29,847 nucleotides of DNA from Acidithiobacillus sp. (GTDB lineage: Bacteria; Pseudomonadota; Gammaproteobacteria; Acidithiobacillales; Acidithiobacillaceae): assembly GCA_028065135.1 (NCBI GenBank), contig JAPTWR010000188.1:1-29847 (forward strand), read 5' to 3'. The notes under the pieces were generated by a model. It did no database searches. It worked only from the letters and a program-made list of their open reading frames with translations, and was not told the DNA's origin. The first letter of the stretch is position 1; the number at the start of each line of letters is the position of its first letter. The translations under genes were made by a program, and so were the position numbers. This document shows positions 1-7,586 of this stretch, in pieces.

Positions 1-98
1 TTCTGCAGGCCGTTGATGGTCTGGTTGGTATTGCCCAGACTGTTCAGCGCTTCTAGCCCGGAAACGTTGGTGTTGATGGAACCGAAGGCGGTAGACAT
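1..98 (-). CDS. fliC: Flagellin, N-terminal fragment (continues beyond window)
   Basis: The first 32 codons read MSTAFGSINTNVSGLEALNS followed by LGNTNQTINGLQ, which fits the conserved N-terminal D0 helix of flagellins (INTNV and a following coiled-coil heptad pattern). Flagellin is the subunit of the external filament and is exported through the flagellar type III system. The start at 98 is supported by a GAGGTG ribosome-binding site about six bases upstream. The gene lies downstream of a large glycosyltransferase gene on the same strand, which suggests that the flagellin is glycosylated. The 3' end lies outside the window, so length and C-terminus cannot be judged. A FlgL-like protein is a less likely alternative, because flgL is already present at 20347-21588. 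Confidence 0.75.
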   Translation of the reverse strand, partial: MSTAFGSINTNVSGLEALNSLGNTNQTINGLQ

Positions 99-173
99 GA
101 TTTACACCTCAATCTAGTGGCGAAAATAGCGAGAGACTCACAATCCTTGGATGACCGCGGCTCTCCTTCTCCA

Positions 174-347
174 CTACGGCACGCTGTCGGAAAAAGTTCC
201 AAAAGGCGCCGATTCCTCCACTTCCGTACCAGCTACTCCGCCAGCCACGGCGGCTTCAGTCTGTTGTGCATACGGCTCGAAACCAAGCAGGGCCGACACC
301 TTCGGCGTGCCCTGATGAGCTGCGCCAGCATTCCGTTGGCAAATCAT
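174..347 (-). CDS. 57-residue hypothetical protein, translationally coupled to the glycosyltransferase gene
   Basis: The ATG at 347 overlaps the TGA stop of the upstream glycosyltransferase gene as ATGA, the classic arrangement for translational coupling. The product begins MICQRNAGAAHQGTPKVSAL, is rich in Ala/Gly/Glu and ends in SDSVP. It has no signal peptide or membrane segment. I do not recognise a family. It sits between the glycosyltransferase and flagellin genes, so a role in filament biogenesis is conceivable but only inferred. Evidence that it is real is limited to the stop/start overlap, a plausible protein-like composition and its location; it could be a chance ORF. Confidence 0.4.
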   Translation of the reverse strand: MICQRNAGAAHQGTPKVSALLGFEPYAQQTEAAVAGGVAGTEVEESAPFGTFSDSVP

Positions 348-3300
348 GTCCACGCCGACTCCCATAGATCCAGACGATCTTCCAGTATCCAATGCTGCCC
401 GATATGCGCCCGTAATGTCTCACCCGCAGAACGCAACGCCTCCCGGTCGGCCACCAAATCCCGCACCGCCCCGATCCAGTCCGTATAACGGTTCTTCACC
501 CGCGAAATAGGGAACCCTTGGTAAGGCAGAATATCGGTGGCCAAAACGGGTATCCCCAGAATGCCCATTTCCAGAATGCGAAGGTGGCTCTTTGCCATGT
601 TGAAAGGGTGCATTTCCAACGGCGCCAGCGCCAACTCCAGACCAAGAGACGCCACCTTTTGCGGATACTGATCGAAAGGGACGGGAGGCACGAAAGTGAC
701 ATAAGGGCGCATGGATTCCGGGCACATTCCCATGAATACCCAGTCGATATCCCGATACGTCGCCTTGACGACATCCTGAATGATTTCCAGATCACCCTGA
801 TGGCTGATACCGCCAACCCATCCCACCCGTGGCCGCGCTCCCGGCACGATCTGAGTGGACAATCCACCCCATCGCGCTCGTTCGATAAAATTCGGCACCA
901 CACGGATATCCTGGTTCCATCCCTGGTACTGTTCGGCCAGGTAGTCTGTGGTGACCACCATGCGATCCATCCGCTTCGCCGTATTGCGCAAGCGCTTGAT
1001 GATGTCCGGGTGGATATGGGGACGGTGCGCGTTTTTCATTGGAAGGTGAATAACCAGATCGTCCACTTCGAACACTCGCAGAGTGTCCGGGCAGTAGTCC
1101 ATCCACTGTTGGATGCCGCGCGCTTGATGATCCTCCATCTGCAATTGGAAAATCACACTGTCTGGCGCGGACTGCAGCATCTCTGGTGGGGTCAGCAACT
1201 GCATGGTTTCCATGGTCTGCACACGGCCTGCGCGGAACAGGGCGCGGGCCGGGGAAAGGATCCGGTATTCCCCCGTACCCTCCCTGTTGATGGCGTGCGC
1301 AAACACCCGCTTGCGAGGTCTCCAGCCTTCCTGCCAGGACAGGGCGGGTACATTCTCGTACTGGAAACCCCGTCCATGGCGGGTGAAGTTGGCGTTGTAG
1401 GCGCGATCCCGCGCCATCCGGTGCGGCCATTTGCGAAACAGCCGGTCATTGCCTTCCGCCAGAATTCGCCGCGACTGTTCCGCCGCGTCCGGATTGCCTT
1501 GGGCCTCGGCCCGCTGACTGGCGGAACCGTGGTGCAACAGAATGGCGTCGGGCGTCCAGACGATGCGCAAACCGCCAGACCCGATTTTCAGGCAAAGGTC
1601 CACATCGTTGAACTGGACGGGAAATTCGGTGGAAAATCCATCCACGGCATCGAATACCGCGCGACGGACGGCCATGCAGGCGGCGGTGACCGCCTCGTAA
1701 TTCTGGGTCAGAACGAGCCGTCCATAATATCCGCGATCTTCGGAAGGCAACCCCAGGAAGGGATGATCGGCGCCGCCGCCAGACAGCCCCAACAGGACAC
1801 CCGCATGCTGAATCTTGCCGTCAGCGAACAGTAGCTTCGCGCCCACAGCACCCACCTGGGGGCGCAGGGCATGGCGCATCATGTTGCGCAGCCATTCCGG
1901 ATGCAGGATGGCCGTATCATTGTTCAGGAATAGCAGAACCTCACCACGCGCCATCTCTCGGACGGCCGCGTTGTGCATGGCCGAATAGTCGAAAGAGCCC
2001 GACCAAGGGAATACGCGTATACGATCTCCGAAAGCCTGCGGGTTGGCGATGATGGCGTCCAGATAGGATCGTGCATCCGGTTCCGTGGAATCATTATCGA
2101 TGAGAATAATCTCGAAATTGGGATAATCCGTCTTCTCCAACAAGGTATCTACGCACTGTTGCAAGTATCCGAACTGGTTTTTGGTAGGGATGATGACGCT
2201 CACCAGCGGCAAATCGTCCGGCAGGGCATAGACCGGGCGGTAGGTGGCGGGCGCCGGCCCGAACTCCACCTCCGCCGCTTCGCCGCAGCGCTCCAGATGC
2301 GCGGCCAGGGCCAATTGCCCGGACTGAACGATGGTTTCCACGTTGACCTTGTCGGTCCCGGACATCGGGCTGCGGTGATACAACACCCGCGCCACATGGC
2401 CAATGATCTTTTCCGGCGCATCCGGCAGGACTTCCGCCGCCCGCAGGATCAGGTCGTACTCCTCGGCACCCGGGAGACCGGTGGGCATTCCACCAATCCT
2501 CTGCAGGAAATCTTCACGAATCGCCATTAACCCTCCGACGTAGGGCAGGCTGCGTAACGTATCGAGAAGAAAATCCGGCTTGAAATGCGGTTGGCTGTGC
2601 CGTCCCAGGTCATCCACGCGGTCTTCGTCGCTGTACACCACTCGCCAGGAAGGGTTTTCCCGAATGGCTATTCCCAGACGGACCAGTGCGTCGCTGGCCA
2701 TATGATCGCCGGAATCCAGAAAGACCAGCCAGCGCGGTTTCCGCGACGCCGGTTTTTTTCCGGTGGAGCGCAGCATCACGTTCACCTCTTCCCAGTCATC
2801 CCGCTGAACCACCGTGACGGGAACATCGCTCATTCCGTCCGGAACCTCCGGCCACAACACCGGAGATTCTACGCCAGCCTCCCGCAGGATGAACACCTCT
2901 TTGGGCTGCGAAATCTGACCGGCAATGCTATCCAGCGCCCGCCTTGCGCGGGCGCTGTTGCGCAAGGTCTGTCGGACCAGAACGACAAATTCTGGAAAAC
3001 CCTCCTCACCGGAGGCCTCCCTCAGCCATTCCACTTCCTGTGGAAGCAGAGCCTGATTGGCACGCCAGATCTCTTCTGGCGTAGGAGTCGGCTGCACCTG
3101 CATCGGCAACGTCCGTTTATCCTCCGAAGAAGCGGGGTATTCAGCCCAGTCATCGGGCATTCGGTATCCGGCATGGATTCGCGCGGTGAGCAGGTGCTGC
3201 AAGGCCGCCATTTCGTCAAAGTCCGCAGGAGAAACGCCATGCAGGGCACAACCATCGAGGTTGATCAGGGAGGTGCATCCCGGGCGTCCTTGCTGGACAA

Positions 3301-3943
3301 GGCGGACATCCCAGACGGCGTTCTGGTTCACCACCTCATACCCGCAGGCGGACAGCAGCAAAATGGCGGATTCACGGGTGAAGAACCGCAGATGGGTCAC
3401 GTCCAGAATGCCGCTGACTGCGTAACGCCAATGTCCGGCACGCAAACCGGCCAGTACACCCAGATTGCGCACGTTGGGCAGAGAAACGATGATCTGGGCG
3501 TCCGCCCGCAGGAAACCCCGCAACCAACGCAGGACCTTCCATGGATTTTCCAGATGTTCCAGAACATCCGCGAGAATGAGCGTATCCACCGTTCCGAGGC
3601 CGATAAGGCCTTTGCTTTGCTCGACCATGTCTGTGTCACAAGGATCCTTTTCCGCACGGATTACCACGTCCAGAACCGTTTGCGCAAGACTCAGGGATTC
3701 CGCGTCGACATCCATGCCAACCACCATGGATTCCGGCCATTTTTCCTTGATCAACCGTCCAGTGGCTCCACCTCCACACCCCACCTCCAGGACGACCCGT
3801 GGCGAACGGAAGAAGGACTGAATCAGTTCTGGCCTGGGGTGATTGTGATACGCCTCAAAATCTTTATCTGGTCTTGCAGGCTCTACCTGATCGGTGAACA
3901 CAGCTACGTCAGCGGGGTATTCCAGCTTCGCTACTTCGGCCAT
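344..3943 (-). CDS. Four-domain methyltransferase / glycosyltransferase fusion, probable flagellin glycosylation enzyme
   Basis: A 1199-residue protein with four recognisable parts. Residues 1-225 are a class I SAM methyltransferase with motif I VLEVGCGGGATG (51-62). Residues about 318-545 are a first GT2-like fold with an SDED acidic motif (438-441). Residues about 580-835 are a canonical GT2 domain starting VSVIIPTKN, with DNDST (616-620) and NND (674-676) as sugar-nucleotide/metal site residues. Residues about 877-1199 resemble a GT4-type glycosyltransferase. Such multi-domain enzymes build or modify surface glycans. No membrane segment is visible, so it is probably cytoplasmic. An AAGGAA ribosome-binding site supports the start at 3943. 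It lies between a DUF4915 gene and the coupled small ORF/flagellin, so flagellin O-glycosylation (with methylated sugar) is the best inference. The acceptor and sugar cannot be told from sequence. Confidence 0.85.
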   Translation of the reverse strand: MAEVAKLEYPADVAVFTDQVEPARPDKDFEAYHNHPRPELIQSFFRSPRVVLEVGCGGGATGRLIKEKWPESMVVGMDVDAESLSLAQTVLDVVIRAEKDPCDTDMVEQSKGLIGLGTVDTLILADVLEHLENPWKVLRWLRGFLRADAQIIVSLPNVRNLGVLAGLRAGHWRYAVSGILDVTHLRFFTRESAILLLSACGYEVVNQNAVWDVRLVQQGRPGCTSLINLDGCALHGVSPADFDEMAALQHLLTARIHAGYRMPDDWAEYPASSEDKRTLPMQVQPTPTPEEIWRANQALLPQEVEWLREASGEEGFPEFVVLVRQTLRNSARARRALDSIAGQISQPKEVFILREAGVESPVLWPEVPDGMSDVPVTVVQRDDWEEVNVMLRSTGKKPASRKPRWLVFLDSGDHMASDALVRLGIAIRENPSWRVVYSDEDRVDDLGRHSQPHFKPDFLLDTLRSLPYVGGLMAIREDFLQRIGGMPTGLPGAEEYDLILRAAEVLPDAPEKIIGHVARVLYHRSPMSGTDKVNVETIVQSGQLALAAHLERCGEAAEVEFGPAPATYRPVYALPDDLPLVSVIIPTKNQFGYLQQCVDTLLEKTDYPNFEIILIDNDSTEPDARSYLDAIIANPQAFGDRIRVFPWSGSFDYSAMHNAAVREMARGEVLLFLNNDTAILHPEWLRNMMRHALRPQVGAVGAKLLFADGKIQHAGVLLGLSGGGADHPFLGLPSEDRGYYGRLVLTQNYEAVTAACMAVRRAVFDAVDGFSTEFPVQFNDVDLCLKIGSGGLRIVWTPDAILLHHGSASQRAEAQGNPDAAEQSRRILAEGNDRLFRKWPHRMARDRAYNANFTRHGRGFQYENVPALSWQEGWRPRKRVFAHAINREGTGEYRILSPARALFRAGRVQTMETMQLLTPPEMLQSAPDSVIFQLQMEDHQARGIQQWMDYCPDTLRVFEVDDLVIHLPMKNAHRPHIHPDIIKRLRNTAKRMDRMVVTTDYLAEQYQGWNQDIRVVPNFIERARWGGLSTQIVPGARPRVGWVGGISHQGDLEIIQDVVKATYRDIDWVFMGMCPESMRPYVTFVPPVPFDQYPQKVASLGLELALAPLEMHPFNMAKSHLRILEMGILGIPVLATDILPYQGFPISRVKNRYTDWIGAVRDLVADREALRSAGETLRAHIGQHWILEDRLDLWESAWT

Positions 3944-4013
3944 GTGTGAGAAGTTCCTTTCAGCGGGGATTGTCCCTATTCATGCAGAATTTGTGCCACC
4001 CTGGAAGGACAAG

Positions 4014-4982
4014 TTAACTTACTGGCAAACCCAGAGAAATCTTCAGTCTGACGTTCTCCTTGGTGCGCATCGCCAAGGCTTCTGCCAGAGCATTTCGCTG
4101 CCGTAGAAGACGAATCCTCTCCCCGTCCAGCACCTGTGCCAAGAGGGCCAGGAAGGCGGTCTGATCGGGTAGGGCGACAATTCCGTACACCTCCGTGAAC
4201 GGCAGTGGCATCCGGGAAATCTCCTGGCCCTCCGAGAGTTCGATCGCTACGACCTGTGCCCGCATGGCACCTTGTCCTACAGAAGCATTTCGGCTTGCGC
4301 TCAAGCCTACATAAAGAACACCGTCCCGAATGGCCAGGCCACGGGTATAGCCGCCCAAGGTGACGAAGGGGTGAAAGATATCGTCCCGTCCAGCCCGCCA
4401 GACTTCCCCCGTTTCAGAGTTGCACAGCACCGCGCCATCTACAGTTTCCAGGATGGAATGGGGCTGGCTGAGACCGTCCGCCCGTATCCGCGATACTTTT
4501 CCATCCCCCAGTTCGCGCAGGAAACCCAGTTGTGCCGTGGCGTACTTGTAACCCCGGGTGACCGGGAAATCTCCAAACGCGGAGAAAAGGAGTTTTCCGC
4601 GCAGGCGGCCCAGGCAGTTGATGTGCCAGGAATCCTCCTGTTCTGCAAAGACCCTGCGTTCGATTTCCAGAGCTTCCGGGATATTCCATCGGATCACCGC
4701 GTTGTGTTGGGTGGAAACCAGGTAGATGTCCTCACCGTCCAGCAACACGTCGTGAAGATCCCCCCAGTCTCCGGTATATTCCCGTGTATCTTCCGGCGTC
4801 GTGACGGACAGGGCGTCTCCTTGCTGGATAGCGCGCGCGAGCAGTCCGTTTTGAGGGGACCAGCTTATGCCGCAGGTCGGTCGATCATCGAGGGAGCGAA
4901 CCCGGCCAGTGGAACAGGCATACAGCCCACCCATATTGTTGGGTGCGCTAATCAGCAAATGGTCAAAAATTCCCCCGTTCAT
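4014..4982 (-). CDS. DUF4915 / TIGR03032-like propeller protein of unknown function
   Basis: A 322-residue protein beginning MNGGIFDHLLISAPNNMGGL. It contains repeated short beta-rich blades (for example SQPHSILETVDGAVLCNSET, then GEVWRAG, and GGYTRGLAIRDGVLYVGLSA), typical of the DUF4915/TIGR03032 family, which is predicted to fold as a propeller. The last about 45 residues are helical and charged. The family has no established biochemical role; members are often found near glycosyltransferases. Here it lies 70 bp upstream of the large glycosyltransferase gene on the same strand, supporting a shared operon. I chose the start at 4982 because the in-frame extension upstream runs into the right end of the IscB element. 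The native promoter and 5' leader have therefore been replaced by mobile DNA, and a few native N-terminal residues could have been lost. Confidence 0.7.
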   Translation of the reverse strand: MNGGIFDHLLISAPNNMGGLYACSTGRVRSLDDRPTCGISWSPQNGLLARAIQQGDALSVTTPEDTREYTGDWGDLHDVLLDGEDIYLVSTQHNAVIRWNIPEALEIERRVFAEQEDSWHINCLGRLRGKLLFSAFGDFPVTRGYKYATAQLGFLRELGDGKVSRIRADGLSQPHSILETVDGAVLCNSETGEVWRAGRDDIFHPFVTLGGYTRGLAIRDGVLYVGLSASRNASVGQGAMRAQVVAIELSEGQEISRMPLPFTEVYGIVALPDQTAFLALLAQVLDGERIRLLRQRNALAEALAMRTKENVRLKISLGLPVS

Positions 4983-4991
4983 CAGCTTGCG

Positions 4992-5091
4992 CGAGAGACC
5001 CCGTCCTTTAGGGCGGGGAGGGATAGCGCGGCGGCGCAAGCCGCCCCTGTTCTCGCTACTCCTTTAGTGTCAATGCTATCTGGTCGGTAAA
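4992..5091 (-). repeat. Right end of IscB element, homologous to TnpB-remnant right end
   Basis: Downstream of the iscB stop lie a perfect GGCGGC-GCAA-GCCGCC stem (5030-5045), the conserved block GCGCTATCCCTCCCC, a second hairpin (4999-5018) and a GGGGTCTCTCGCGC tip. The same order of blocks occurs at 7587-7715 with different stem bases (GGCAGGC/GCCTGCC at 7645-7661), indicating a structure that is maintained. This fits a transposase-recognised right end, or an RNA structure of the kind found at the 3' end of TnpB elements. Confidence 0.65.
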
Positions 5092-6531
5092 TCATCTGCA
5101 CATCACCATCCCGGTGTTGCGCAGATAGCGTTTCGTCTGGGAAACGGGAACATAGCTTTTCTCCACTAAGGGTTGAAGCTCGGCAGAGTGCAGGTAACGC
5201 CCCCCATTTTTGATGCCTTGCACAACGAAGGCTGTCCCGCGCCATATCCACACATCACCCCCGACTGCCGGTGCTGTCGCACGGTGCGGTGCATAGAGCC
5301 GCACCGCCTTTTTCACCTTCAGGCGGCCAATGTCTTCCGGGTGTATCCTCCGGAACTCCGCCAGAGAATCCAAATCGCCCTGGTCGCAGCGTTTCCGGCG
5401 GTTGTGCGCGACGGGGGCTTTTATGCCGGGCAGGTAGTACAGGCGATCCCGCTGCGCGTGAATGTGCGCCCGCCGATGCCGGCGGTATTGCCTCATGTCC
5501 ATGTCCACCGTGTCGTGCTGGTCCACGTCCCAGGCCCCGGTCATGGCGGCCGCAACGGATACGGCATCCAGCGCGTGGGCTTTCTCCAGTCCGAGACGGC
5601 GACGGGCAGCCACGGATTGCTCGACGGGCACGGGCACTATTCCCGCTTCCGCCGAGATCTTCCGCAACTTGCCGCAGATGGCATTGACCGTGCTGGCGTC
5701 CCGCCATTGTGTGCCGTCCGTGATGGGCAACGCGATCAGTCCGGCATGCACGTCGGTATGGCAGGCCGCGCACAGCGTCACCAGGTTTCCGGCCCGGTCG
5801 GAGCCCTGTTTCGACCGCTGGCGCAGGTGGTGGTCGTACAGGTGCTCCTTGCTTCCGCAAACGACGCAACCGCCGTCGCGGCGGACCACAAAGCGATGGG
5901 TCTTTTCACCTGTGCCCTTGCCAACCGGAGAAATCTGATAGTCCGAACCAGTACTGGGCTTGCCGTGGGCCAAAGCCCGCAGGTCGAATGACGCGCTCTC
6001 GAAGCCTTGCGTGACCTGATGGCTCGGCAATGGTGCCAGGCGTCCGAGCCGGACATACAGATTTAGATGCGTGTCCAGCCCGTGCTTGAGCGTCACCGAA
6101 TCCCTTTTGCCCCGGCTTTCGTAACGCGGCGGCCGGTGTTTGGGCGACTGCCCCTTTTTCTTCACATTCGCTCGGCGATGATACCGGCGTGCATTCCGGT
6201 ACATCGCCCGTTCGTCCATCAATCCCCGGAGTTCCGGCGTGCGTGCCGCGAGCGTACCCTTCAGCAACACCCGCAGCACGCCATCTATCAATATCTCGGA
6301 AACCGCATAACCGACGTTCCGGAATCCGGTATCCAGCGTCACGAAGAACCGCCGTTTCACGATTTTGCTCGGGTCAAACGATTGCTCCCGTAACACCAGC
6401 ACCGCCGGTTTTCCGGAAATGCCGCCGCCTATCATTTTCCCGCGCCGGTGTTTCAACTGTTTGCGCACCCAATCCATCCGACGTGTCGGATGCCCGGGCC
6501 TGCCATACTGACCCATCACAAATACGAACAT
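5092..6531 (-). CDS. iscB: IscB RNA-guided nuclease (RuvC + HNH, Cas9 ancestor family)
   Basis: A 479-residue protein with complete IscB architecture. An N-terminal PLMP-like segment (about 1-60, here with PGHPTRR) leads into RuvC-I with Asp67 in VTLDTGFRNVGYAVSE. An arginine-rich bridge helix (about 105-140) follows, then RuvC-II with Glu178 in FESASFDLRAL. The HNH domain (about 213-265) has zinc pairs C222/C225 and C254/C257, catalytic His in DHH (234/235) and Asn249. RuvC-III has HALDAVSVA (Asp322), and a C-terminal target-interacting domain runs to residue 479. All expected catalytic residues are present, so it looks active. IscB uses an omega-RNA encoded just upstream to cut double-stranded DNA. 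The start at 6531 (MFVFVMGQ) fits family length; the reading frame is open 69 codons further upstream, but that stretch is the structured RNA. Established roles of the family are RNA-guided cleavage and probable retention of the element. Confidence 0.92.
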   Translation of the reverse strand: MFVFVMGQYGRPGHPTRRMDWVRKQLKHRRGKMIGGGISGKPAVLVLREQSFDPSKIVKRRFFVTLDTGFRNVGYAVSEILIDGVLRVLLKGTLAARTPELRGLMDERAMYRNARRYHRRANVKKKGQSPKHRPPRYESRGKRDSVTLKHGLDTHLNLYVRLGRLAPLPSHQVTQGFESASFDLRALAHGKPSTGSDYQISPVGKGTGEKTHRFVVRRDGGCVVCGSKEHLYDHHLRQRSKQGSDRAGNLVTLCAACHTDVHAGLIALPITDGTQWRDASTVNAICGKLRKISAEAGIVPVPVEQSVAARRRLGLEKAHALDAVSVAAAMTGAWDVDQHDTVDMDMRQYRRHRRAHIHAQRDRLYYLPGIKAPVAHNRRKRCDQGDLDSLAEFRRIHPEDIGRLKVKKAVRLYAPHRATAPAVGGDVWIWRGTAFVVQGIKNGGRYLHSAELQPLVEKSYVPVSQTKRYLRNTGMVMCR

Positions 6532-6740
6532 TTTCAATCTCCAAAAAACCGTCCTCAGACGCCTATGATCTGGCGTACTTTCGTGCGGTACGTTTCCCTG
6601 GGGCACGCACCGTCTTTCGACAACACGCAACAGGCCTTGTGAACGACATTCACAGCGGGGGATTGCGCCCCTGTCTCGCCGGGCTGGGATCTCACCCGGC
6701 AGCGTCAGTTTTGTGACCTGCTTCACTCCCCTGTCCAATC
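6532..6740 (-). ncRNA. IscB omega-RNA (HEARO RNA) region
   Basis: The about 210 bases immediately upstream of iscB on its coding strand are packed with stem-loops: GCCGGG pairing with CCCGGC, TGTGAA with TTCACA around a five-base loop, GGGG with CCCC, and GTGCG with CGCAC. This layout matches the HEARO/omega-RNA that IscB proteins use as guide scaffold. The stretch has no ribosome-binding site or protein family of its own although it is open in the iscB frame. In known systems the guide lies at the 5' end, so the transcript may extend further towards the left end (up to about 6836). Exact ends cannot be set by eye. Confidence 0.7.
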
Positions 6741-6836
6741 ACGCCGTTTCACGGTGAAACCGTAAACTCAACGGCAGCTGTAGTCGCGCTCCACTACAAG
6801 CTCCGCCCTTCAGGGCCGGGTGATTGACTTGCATTT
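6741..6836 (-). repeat. Left end of IscB element with three hairpins
   Basis: Reading on the minus strand, this segment contains a GCCCT-GAA-GGGC palindrome near the tip (6805-6816 on plus), a TGTAGT/ACTACA stem around an eight-base loop, and a GTTTACGGT / ACCGTGAAAC stem. Such subterminal hairpins are the substrates of Y1 transposases in IS200/IS605 elements. The part nearest iscB may belong to the omega-RNA. Confidence 0.55.
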
Positions 6837-6842
6837 GCAACC

Positions 6843-7580
6843 TTACCTTTGCCTTTGTTGACGAATCACGTAGTTTTCCAGCTCCTTCTGAAAAACGGAA
6901 GGCTGGTTGATGAATCTCACGCCAATCATCCATCGTTCCCGGCCTTCCGCGTGTTCCTCCTTGGTGCCGACCTTATTTATGCGCGCTATTCGACCTTTCA
7001 CGTTGTAACGCTTACCTGCAAGGCTGATGGTGATACTCACCACGCTGGACACCTCAGGAACGTCGGAAAAAGCCAACGGGATAGCGAAGGAAAACCGCCC
7101 CCCTGTGGTACTCAGATCATAAGCAAAAGCAGGGCACTCTAAGTCGTTGGGCGGGGTCCCCCAGCGAAGAAACATATTTTGTGCGTCCTCCAGGGGAACC
7201 TGCACTCGGAATGCCTGTCTGCGCTGGGTGCGAATCAGAGAACTCGGGTAGGCGATGGAGATAGCCGGCAGACCATCCTCTGTATCCTGTACCAGGCCCA
7301 AAACCGAAGACTCGAAGTGATAGTGATACCCGTCCTTTTGCCGTAACCAGCGAACGGTGACCGGATCTCCTGGTTTCGGAAAAGGTGTGCCGGGCGAAAG
7401 GACAGGAATGTCAAACAAGACGGCTTTCGTGAGCGTGAACGGCAGGAACTGGATACAGAAAGAACGATCCGTCAGCCCCAGGTCGGCCAGGGTCCGCATA
7501 TCCCGGGCCTCACCCAAAAGGCGAGGCACCGCCGCCGATGAAACTCTTTCCGAATGGTTTTCTGAGGCGGATTCATTCAT
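6843..7580 (-). CDS. PilZ-domain protein, YcgR-like c-di-GMP-responsive motility effector
   Basis: A 245-residue protein. The N-terminal half (about 30-115) is a YcgR-like beta-barrel. The C-terminal half is a PilZ domain with both c-di-GMP-binding signatures: RRQAFR (RxxxR, 121-125) and DLSTTG (DxSxxG, 155-160). YcgR-type proteins bind c-di-GMP and slow or bias flagellar rotation at the motor; others regulate export or adhesion. Its place upstream of glycosylation and flagellin genes supports a motility role. The ATG at 7580 was chosen because the 43 in-frame codons upstream are translated TnpB-element right end. No good ribosome-binding site is visible, so initiation may depend on the inserted sequence. 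The stop lies only a few bases from the IscB element left end. Confidence 0.8.
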   Translation of the reverse strand: MNESASENHSERVSSAAVPRLLGEARDMRTLADLGLTDRSFCIQFLPFTLTKAVLFDIPVLSPGTPFPKPGDPVTVRWLRQKDGYHYHFESSVLGLVQDTEDGLPAISIAYPSSLIRTQRRQAFRVQVPLEDAQNMFLRWGTPPNDLECPAFAYDLSTTGGRFSFAIPLAFSDVPEVSSVVSITISLAGKRYNVKGRIARINKVGTKEEHAEGRERWMIGVRFINQPSVFQKELENYVIRQQRQR

Positions 7581-7586
7581 CCATCT

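Larger units (their letters stand above)
4986..6836 (-). mobile_element. IscB-type IS200/IS605-like element (non-autonomous, no TnpA)
   Basis: An IscB gene and its structured upstream RNA are bounded by hairpins typical of single-strand transposing IS200/IS605 elements. The left end (high coordinates) has the GCCCT-TCA-GGGC type palindrome at 6805-6816. The right end has an imperfect CCCCGTCC-TTTA-GGGCGGGG hairpin at 4999-5018. Boundaries are estimates: the left tip lies between the PilZ stop (6843) and about 6825, the right tip near 4986-4992. No Y1 transposase (tnpA) is present, so mobility would depend on a TnpA elsewhere. The element separates two genes of what looks like one minus-strand operon (PilZ and DUF4915). 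Confidence 0.75.

Noticed and set aside
518..3949. Long plus-strand frames (518-1834 and 2585-3949) opposite the glycosyltransferase gene
   Set aside because: They lack domains and have skewed composition (His/Arg/Gln-rich). The minus-strand frame has clear motifs, so these are antisense shadows.
6532..6738. 69-codon N-terminal extension of iscB
   Set aside because: The extension matches no IscB N-terminus, and the DNA is dense in stem-loops, as expected for the omega-RNA.
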